NCBI GenBank assembly: GCA_023229615.1
Contig: JALNYX010000022.1
Coordinates: 6,132-14,158 of the forward strand
Source of the DNA: Candidatus Moraniibacteriota bacterium
GTDB lineage: Bacteria; Patescibacteriota; Minisyncoccia; Moranbacterales; UBA9337
Reading direction: 5' to 3'
DNA length: 8,027 nt
Part shown: piece by piece, positions 4,077 to 8,027 of the stretch
Layout of the letters: the number at the start of each line of letters is the position of its first letter
Numbering within the stretch: the stretch's first letter is position 1
Position numbers and translations under genes: made by a program
The notes under the pieces: generated by a model
What the model saw: only the letters and a program-made list of their open reading frames with translations
What the model was told of the DNA's origin: nothing
Databases searched by the model: none

Positions 4077-5132
4077 TTACACCTTAAACTCCACCACATC
4101 TCCATCTTGCATAATATAGTCTTTGCCGACGGTTTTGACTATTCCTAATTCTTTGGCTTTTCCCCAAGAGCCGATTTCCAAAAGTTTTTGCCAATTAATA
4201 ATATCTGCGCGGATAAACCTTTCTTGAAAATCTGTGTGAATTGCCGCGCCGGCTTCAGGAGCAGTCGCGCCTTTTTTGATTGTCCAGGCGCGCGTTTCAA
4301 TTTTTCCGGTTGTCAGGAATGTTTGCAATCCCAAAAGATCATAGGCGGCAGTTATCAAATCATCAATGTGCGACACCAATTCCATTTCCCTTTTTTCATC
4401 CTCGCTCATTTCAATCAATTCCTCTTCAATTTTAATATCCAATTTAATATGCCTTCTCCCCTCCAACTCATCAGGCAACTTCTGACCAGGATCCGCCACA
4501 TTATACACATACAAAAACGGCTTCATTGTAAGTAATGACATATCTCTCACAATATTTTTTCCATTTTCTTCCTTCATTAATTCCTCCAATCCTTCCGTTT
4601 CATTAGCAAGACCGCCTTTTTCCAGTGTCGCTTTTATTTTACGGATAACTTCCATCTGCTTGTCAGCGCCCTTTTTATTTCCCCGCACTTCTTTTTCAAT
4701 TCGTGTTTCTGTCTTTGAAACCGTTTCGAGATCGGCCAAAATCAATTCAGTATTAATCACTTCAATATCACCAACCGGATCAATTTTATTATGCACGTGA
4801 GTTATATTTCCATTTTCAAACACCCGCACTACTTGCACAATCGCATCCACCTCGCGGATATTCGCCAAAAACTTGTTTCCCAATCCCTCGCCTTCCGAAG
4901 CGCCCTTAACAATTCCGGCAATATCCACAAATTCCACAATCGCCGGCACTATTTTTTCCGTTTGCGACATTTCGGACAACTTCAAAAGACGCTCATCCGG
5001 AACCTTGACGATTCCAATATTCGGCTCAATCGTGCAGAAAGGATAGTTATTGATATCCACCGGATTTTTCGTTAATGCTTTGAAAAGGGTTGATTTCCCC
5101 ACATTCGGCAATCCCACAATTCCAATTTTCAT
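4077..5132 (-). CDS. ychF: Redox-regulated/ribosome-binding GTPase-family ATPase YchF (OLA1 family)
   Basis: The 351-residue protein is slightly shorter than the usual 360 or so. It begins MKIGIVGLPNVGKSTLFKAL: the G1/Walker A motif GLPNVGKS is at 7-14. PFCTIEPNIG (31-40) is the YchF-typical switch I, DIAG (70-73) is G3, and NVAD in PFLYVYNVAD replaces the canonical NKxD, which in this family explains ATP preference. A charged helical insert follows the first part of the G domain, and about 270-351 is the C-terminal TGS-type domain (FLTTGKIETRAWTIKKG to DYIMQDGDVVEFKV). YchF binds ribosomes and has been linked to translation and stress response; it is cytosolic. No strong Shine-Dalgarno is seen before ATG 5132. 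It converges on the structured element, with the 3806-3982 palindrome between them. No consensus promoter was found on the minus strand in 5133-5338. Confidence 0.95.
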   Translation of the reverse strand: MKIGIVGLPNVGKSTLFKALTKNPVDINNYPFCTIEPNIGIVKVPDERLLKLSEMSQTEKIVPAIVEFVDIAGIVKGASEGEGLGNKFLANIREVDAIVQVVRVFENGNITHVHNKIDPVGDIEVINTELILADLETVSKTETRIEKEVRGNKKGADKQMEVIRKIKATLEKGGLANETEGLEELMKEENGKNIVRDMSLLTMKPFLYVYNVADPGQKLPDELEGRRHIKLDIKIEEELIEMSEDEKREMELVSHIDDLITAAYDLLGLQTFLTTGKIETRAWTIKKGATAPEAGAAIHTDFQERFIRADIINWQKLLEIGSWGKAKELGIVKTVGKDYIMQDGDVVEFKV

Positions 5133-5227
5133 ATTTTTACAAAATTACAAATCAGCTACAAATATACAAATAATTTCAGCTGAATTCGTCAAAATAAATT
5201 AAATATACAGTACTTATAGATTTTCCC

Positions 5228-5256
5228 TTGCAAATCAAAACTTGTCAATGTATTAT
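5228..5256 (+). promoter_or_regulatory. Likely promoter of ybaB
   Basis: TTGCAA (5228-5233), 17-nt spacer, TATTAT (5251-5256). Predicted start near 5263, about 75 nt before ATG 5339. Confidence 0.55.
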
Positions 5257-5338
5257 TATAACCATAACACTTAATATATATTTCAATCTCATTTTTTATT
5301 TTTTCATTTAAAAATTAAGCATTGAAAATTAACCCCGT

Positions 5339-5596
5339 ATGTTCGACAAAATGAAGCAAATGTATCAAATGAAAAAACTTCTTGAAGGAATGAGCTCCTC
5401 TGAAGATTACAAAGGAATAAAAATTACTGTCAACGGCGCCATGCAAGTTGTGAGCGTTCAAATCAGCCCACAAGCCAGAGAGTCCAAAGATTTGGAAAAA
5501 AATATGCTCAAATCCATCAATACCGCTATGCTCAACATTCAAAAGAAAATGCAAAAAGAAATGAAAGCCGGAAATATCTCTATGCCATCAATGTAA
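5339..5596 (+). CDS. ybaB: YbaB/EbfC-family nucleoid-associated protein
   Basis: 85 residues, a little shorter than the usual 100 or so. The order of elements matches the family: an N-terminal helix rich in Met, Lys and Gln (MFDKMKQMYQMKKLLEGM), a short three-strand sheet with the hallmark pattern GIKITVNGAMQVVSVQISPQ (residues about 26-45), then a C-terminal helix (LEKNMLKSINTAMLNIQKKM) and a Met-rich tail. YbaB/EbfC proteins form dimers that bind DNA as tweezers and help organise the nucleoid. In many bacteria the gene lies between dnaX and recR; here neither is adjacent, as is common in scrambled small genomes. No Shine-Dalgarno is visible before the ATG. It is transcribed alone, between its own promoter and the terminator at 5641-5680. 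Confidence 0.9.
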   Translation: MFDKMKQMYQMKKLLEGMSSSEDYKGIKITVNGAMQVVSVQISPQARESKDLEKNMLKSINTAMLNIQKKMQKEMKAGNISMPSM

Positions 5597-5640
5597 TCTA
5601 TCCGCCACATTTCTCTCTTTTGAGATGTAAACCCAAAATA

Positions 5641-5680
5641 AAAACACCCGCCGCACAACCCTGTGCGGTTTTGTGTTTAT
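5641..5680 (+). terminator. Intrinsic terminator after ybaB
   Basis: CCGCACA (5651-5657), loop ACCC, TGTGCGG (5662-5668), followed by T-rich DNA. Outer AAACAC/GTGTTT (5642-5647/5673-5678) can extend the stem. It lies 45 nt after the ybaB stop. Confidence 0.85.
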
Positions 5681-5696
5681 TTATTTATCCAAAATA

Positions 5697-5705
5697 TGTT
5701 AAAAT
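5697..5705 (+). promoter_or_regulatory. Extended -10 promoter of the phosphohexomutase gene
   Basis: TGTTAAAAT is an extended -10 (TG-n-TAAAAT). No good -35 lies 17 nt upstream, as expected of extended -10 promoters. Start predicted near 5712, 27 nt before the first ATG. Confidence 0.5.
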
Positions 5706-5735
5706 ACAGTCATCCTAATAATTTTAACAATAAAA

Positions 5736-5764
5736 ACAATGAAACAATCTGACAATGAAACAAT
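5736..5764 (+). repeat. 13-bp direct repeat around the phosphohexomutase start codons
   Basis: ACAATGAAACAAT occurs at 5736-5748 and again at 5752-5764, a period of 16 bp. It places ATG codons at 5739, 5755 and 5763; only 5739 and 5763 share the gene's frame. Confidence 0.8.
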
Positions 5765-7109
5765 GAAAATATTCAAGGCCTATGACGTACGCGGAACATA
5801 TCCCGATCAAATCAATGAAGAAATAACCTACAAAATAGGACGAGCTTTTGCTCGTTTCCTTGGCGCCAAAAAGGTTGCTGTCGGAAGAGATATCCGCCAA
5901 TCCAGCCCGGCACTTTTTGAAGAATTAAAAAAAGGAATTATTGATGAGGGAGCAGATGTATATGATCTGGGTCTTTGCACCACTCCGATGGTATATTTTG
6001 CCAGCGGAACACTGGACGTTGAAGGCGCCATCATACTCACCGCTTCGCACAATCCAGCCGAGTACAATGGAATGAAATTTTGTCGTTTTAATGCCGTTCC
6101 AATTGGAGAAAACAGTGGTCTTCACGAAATTCGCGACATTGTTGCAGAAAATAATTTTCCGGAAACTGAAATCAAAGGAGAGTTGATTGAAAAAGACATC
6201 CGCGATCAATACCTAAAAAAACTTTTTTCCTTTTTCAGTCTTGGCGACAAGAAATTCAAAATCGTTGCCGACACTGCCAATGCAATGGGCGCTTTGGAAT
6301 TAGATCTGTACAAAAAATTTCCGGAAAACATTGAACTAGTAACTATTTTTGAAGAATTTGACGGAAGTTTCCCTAATCATGAAGCCAACCCATTGAAACT
6401 GGAAACATTACAAGCTTTGCAAAAAAAAGTTCTCGAAGAAAAAGCCGACCTGGGAATTTCCTATGACGGCGACGGCGACCGTCTCGGTTTTGTAGATGAG
6501 AAAGGAGAAATAATTCCTATGGATTTAATTACGGGACTCATTGCGGAAATAGTCCTGGAAAAAAATCCCGGCGCAACAATACTATACGACCTGCGTTCAT
6601 CAATGGCAGTCAAAGAAATCATTGAAGAAAACGGAGGAAAAGCCATTGAGTGTCGCGTGGGTCATGCCCTGATCAAAAAACAAATGCGCGAAGAAGGGGC
6701 TATTTTTGCCGGTGAACTTTCCGGGCATTATTATTTTGAGGAAAACTTCACCGCCGAAGCCGGTTCCCTTCCGGCAATTTATCTTCTTAATTTAATGGCG
6801 GAAACAGGAGAAAAAATTTCTTCCCTCACAAAAAAATTGAAAAAATATTACCATAGTGGAGAAATTAATAGCGAAGTAGCTGACAAAGATGCAATTTTGA
6901 AAAAAATCAAAGAAATTTATAAAGACGGAAAACTCGGAGAACTAGATGGAATAAAAATTAGTTTTTGGGACAACCAGCCGGGAAAAAGATGGTGGCTCAA
7001 CGTCCGCCCGTCCAACACCGAACCAGTATTGCGCCTCAACCTCGAAGCCGACAACAAGGAATTAATGGAAGAAAAACGCGACGAACTTCTTGATTTGATT
7101 CGAAAATAA
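5739..7109 (+). CDS. manB: Phosphomannomutase/phosphoglucomutase
   Basis: 456 residues, the usual length for the alpha-D-phosphohexomutase superfamily. It interconverts hexose-1-phosphate and hexose-6-phosphate for sugar-nucleotide, capsule or glycan synthesis. Visible motifs in order: FKAYDVRGTYP (12-22); the active-site loop TASHNP (101-106), whose Ser103 is phosphorylated in the catalytic cycle; the metal-binding loop DGDGDR (243-248); the sugar-specificity loop GELSGH (325-330); and the phosphate-binding loop RPSNTEP (about 423-429) in the C-terminal domain. GELSGH is compatible with dual mannose/glucose use, so the exact substrate is open. The family normally begins at MKIFKAYD, i.e. ATG 5763; the extra eight residues from ATG 5739 arise within a 16-bp tandem duplication, and neither start has a Shine-Dalgarno, so 5763 is a serious alternative. 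The gene is monocistronic, with its own extended -10 promoter. Confidence 0.93.
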   Translation: MKQSDNETMKIFKAYDVRGTYPDQINEEITYKIGRAFARFLGAKKVAVGRDIRQSSPALFEELKKGIIDEGADVYDLGLCTTPMVYFASGTLDVEGAIILTASHNPAEYNGMKFCRFNAVPIGENSGLHEIRDIVAENNFPETEIKGELIEKDIRDQYLKKLFSFFSLGDKKFKIVADTANAMGALELDLYKKFPENIELVTIFEEFDGSFPNHEANPLKLETLQALQKKVLEEKADLGISYDGDGDRLGFVDEKGEIIPMDLITGLIAEIVLEKNPGATILYDLRSSMAVKEIIEENGGKAIECRVGHALIKKQMREEGAIFAGELSGHYYFEENFTAEAGSLPAIYLLNLMAETGEKISSLTKKLKKYYHSGEINSEVADKDAILKKIKEIYKDGKLGELDGIKISFWDNQPGKRWWLNVRPSNTEPVLRLNLEADNKELMEEKRDELLDLIRK

Positions 7110-7157
7110 AAAAGGCCTCGGGAGTACTTGCAGTTACAAGCTTCAAATCCCGAGGCC
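7104..7157 (-). terminator. Intrinsic terminator of the trpS / small membrane protein operon
   Basis: GGCCTCGGGA (7114-7123) pairs perfectly with 7148-7157 (10 bp), with a small CTTG/CAAG stem inside. Read on the minus strand it is followed by a T-run (complement of the A-run at 7104-7113), so it suits leftward transcription, 26 nt past the stop of the small gene. In the plus direction it could also back up termination of the phosphohexomutase message. Confidence 0.85.
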
Positions 7158-7182
7158 AAAACACTGGAGCCGATTCGTTGGT

Positions 7183-7353
7183 TTATCCTTTCAGAACATA
7201 CAACATAAATACTGCGACAAGTGCAGAAATCGCAACCAGTAAAATTACCACCATCAACAAAAGAGCTGTTTTCGGATCAATATCCTCTTGACCCTCTCCA
7301 TCCAGCACTTTTTTAATCATATCTTCTTCATTTTTCTCTCTCGCAGATAGCAT
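7183..7353 (-). CDS. Small single-span membrane protein, 56 aa
   Basis: ATG at 7353-7351 is preceded 5 nt upstream by a perfect AGGAGG (complement of 7359-7364), the best ribosome site in the window. The protein has an acidic, charged N-terminus of about 28 residues (MLSAREKNEEDMIKKVLDGE...), then one hydrophobic helix at about 30-54 (ALLLMVVILLVAISALVAVF), ending LYVLKG. Length and polarity suggest a single-pass inner-membrane protein. No known family is recognised. It starts 22 nt after the trpS stop on the same strand and is followed by an intrinsic terminator, so it is the last gene of a trpS transcript. A functional link to tryptophanyl-tRNA synthetase is not implied by the sequence. Confidence 0.75.
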   Translation of the reverse strand: MLSAREKNEEDMIKKVLDGEGQEDIDPKTALLLMVVILLVAISALVAVFMLYVLKG

Positions 7354-7375
7354 ATCTTCCTCCTTTTCGTCTTTC

Positions 7376-8027
7376 TTAAGCTATAAACCCAACCTTCGCC
7401 TTCACTTCCTCGATTTTTTTCTTCGCCAATGGCTGAACTTTTTCAGCGCCTTTTTGAAGAATATCCAAAATTTGCTTGTCGTCAATTGCCTTGAATTTTT
7501 CCTGAAAAGGAATAATAAAACTCAAAACCGCTTTTGTCAATCCTTCTTTGAAATCGGCATATCCTTTTCCTTTGTATTCTGAAACTATTTCGCTGGCAGA
7601 TTTTCCGGAAAAAGCGGAAAATATGTTGATCAAATTTTTCAACGCCGGCTCGTCATCGGAATATTTCACTTCACTTCCACTTCCCGTCACGGCTTTTTTG
7701 ATTTTCTTGGCAATCAATTCTGGATCGTCCAAAAGCCCAATGTAATTGTACTCCGAAGCTGCCGACTTGCTCATTTTTTTGGTAGGATCATCCAATCCCA
7801 TAATCCGCATCGTTTCCTTTTTCACATTCGCCTCGGGCACCACAAAAGTTTCTCCAAATTTTTTGTTAAATCTTCGAGCCAGTGTTCGAGTAAGTTCAAT
7901 ATGCTGAACCTGATCTTCCCCTACCGGCACAACCTCGGTATCATACAGTAAAATATCCGCCGCCATCAGAACCGGATAATCAAAAAGCCCCGCAGCGACA
8001 TTTTCGTTGGTATCCCCTCCTTTATCT
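7376..8027 (-). CDS. trpS: Tryptophanyl-tRNA synthetase, C-terminal part
   Basis: The frame is open from the window edge (first complete codons read DKGGDTNENVAAGLFDYPV) to TAA at 7378-7376, giving about 216 residues; the N-terminal third with the HIGH-type motif lies outside. An internal Met at 7966 is not the start. Family hallmarks are clear: LMAADILLYDTEVVPVGEDQ followed by QHIELTRTLARRFN, the class I KMSKS signature (KKMSKSAASEYNYIGLLDDP) that binds ATP, and a helical C-terminal anticodon-binding region (KGKGYADFKEGLTKAVLSF...). The enzyme charges tRNA-Trp with tryptophan in the cytosol. Its 3' end is 22 nt from the small membrane-protein gene, with which it probably forms an operon. No frameshift or missing key residue is seen in the visible part. 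Confidence 0.95.
   Translation of the reverse strand, partial: DKGGDTNENVAAGLFDYPVLMAADILLYDTEVVPVGEDQVQHIELTRTLARRFNKKFGETFVVPEANVKKETMRIMGLDDPTKKMSKSAASEYNYIGLLDDPELIAKKIKKAVTGSGSEVKYSDDEPALKNLINIFSAFSGKSASEIVSEYKGKGYADFKEGLTKAVLSFIIPFQEKFKAIDDKQILDILQKGAEKVQPLAKKKIEEVKAKVGFIA

Noticed and set aside
5133..5338. Minus-strand promoter for ychF with TTGACA (complement of 5244-5249)
   Set aside because: The nearest -10-like box is about 24 nt away, too far for a normal sigma70 promoter.

Overview
The window looks like a piece of a small, AT-rich bacterial genome, most likely a Candidate Phyla Radiation (Patescibacteria/Parcubacteria-like) lineage. This is inferred from short housekeeping proteins, weak or absent Shine-Dalgarno sites at some genes, AT-rich intergenic DNA and a TrmB-type regulator of the kind common there. 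No rRNA or other taxonomic marker is present, so the assignment is tentative.

Layout. 1-402 (-): 5' part of a TrmB-family regulator, broken by an apparent 1-base frameshift. 403-579: divergent control region with two near-perfect sigma70 promoters, one per direction. 583-3982 (+): an unusual element of about 3.4 kb, running from one perfect promoter to a large terminator-like structure. It holds three ORFs (1205-1735, unknown; 2140-2811, Trm13/Methyltransf_32-like methyltransferase; 3024-3728, unknown and charged). 4077-5132 (-): ychF. 5339-5596 (+): ybaB/ebfC. 5739-7109 (+): phosphomannomutase/phosphoglucomutase. 7183-7353 (-): a 56-residue single-span membrane protein. 7376-8027 (-): 3' part of trpS.

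The flanks are ordinary. The element at 583-3982 is not. Its 600-nt leader, its spacers and the coding sequences themselves are packed with consecutive local hairpins, many perfect (15, 13, 10, 9, 9, 9, 8 bp and so on in the second ORF alone). Each ORF is followed by the same bipartite structured motif: a GC hairpin with GTTCA in its loop, then CTTC-AAT-[6 bp, 1x1, 5 bp, 4-nt loop]-TA-GAAG. The three copies keep exactly the same geometry while the paired bases differ, which is strong covariation. Nearly all imperfect pairs are G-T on the + strand, so the sense RNA (or + strand ssDNA) is probably what folds. The first two ORFs are also clearly richer in GC than the flanking genes.

How it may work (inference): one promoter drives a long, almost entirely structured transcript made of ORF-plus-3'-motif modules. 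It could be a mobile, cassette-like element whose recombination site is a folded strand, or an RNA-centred system in which coding RNA is also a structured substrate, for packaging, processing or protection. No integrase, transposase, reverse transcriptase or replication protein is visible in the window, so mobility is unproven.
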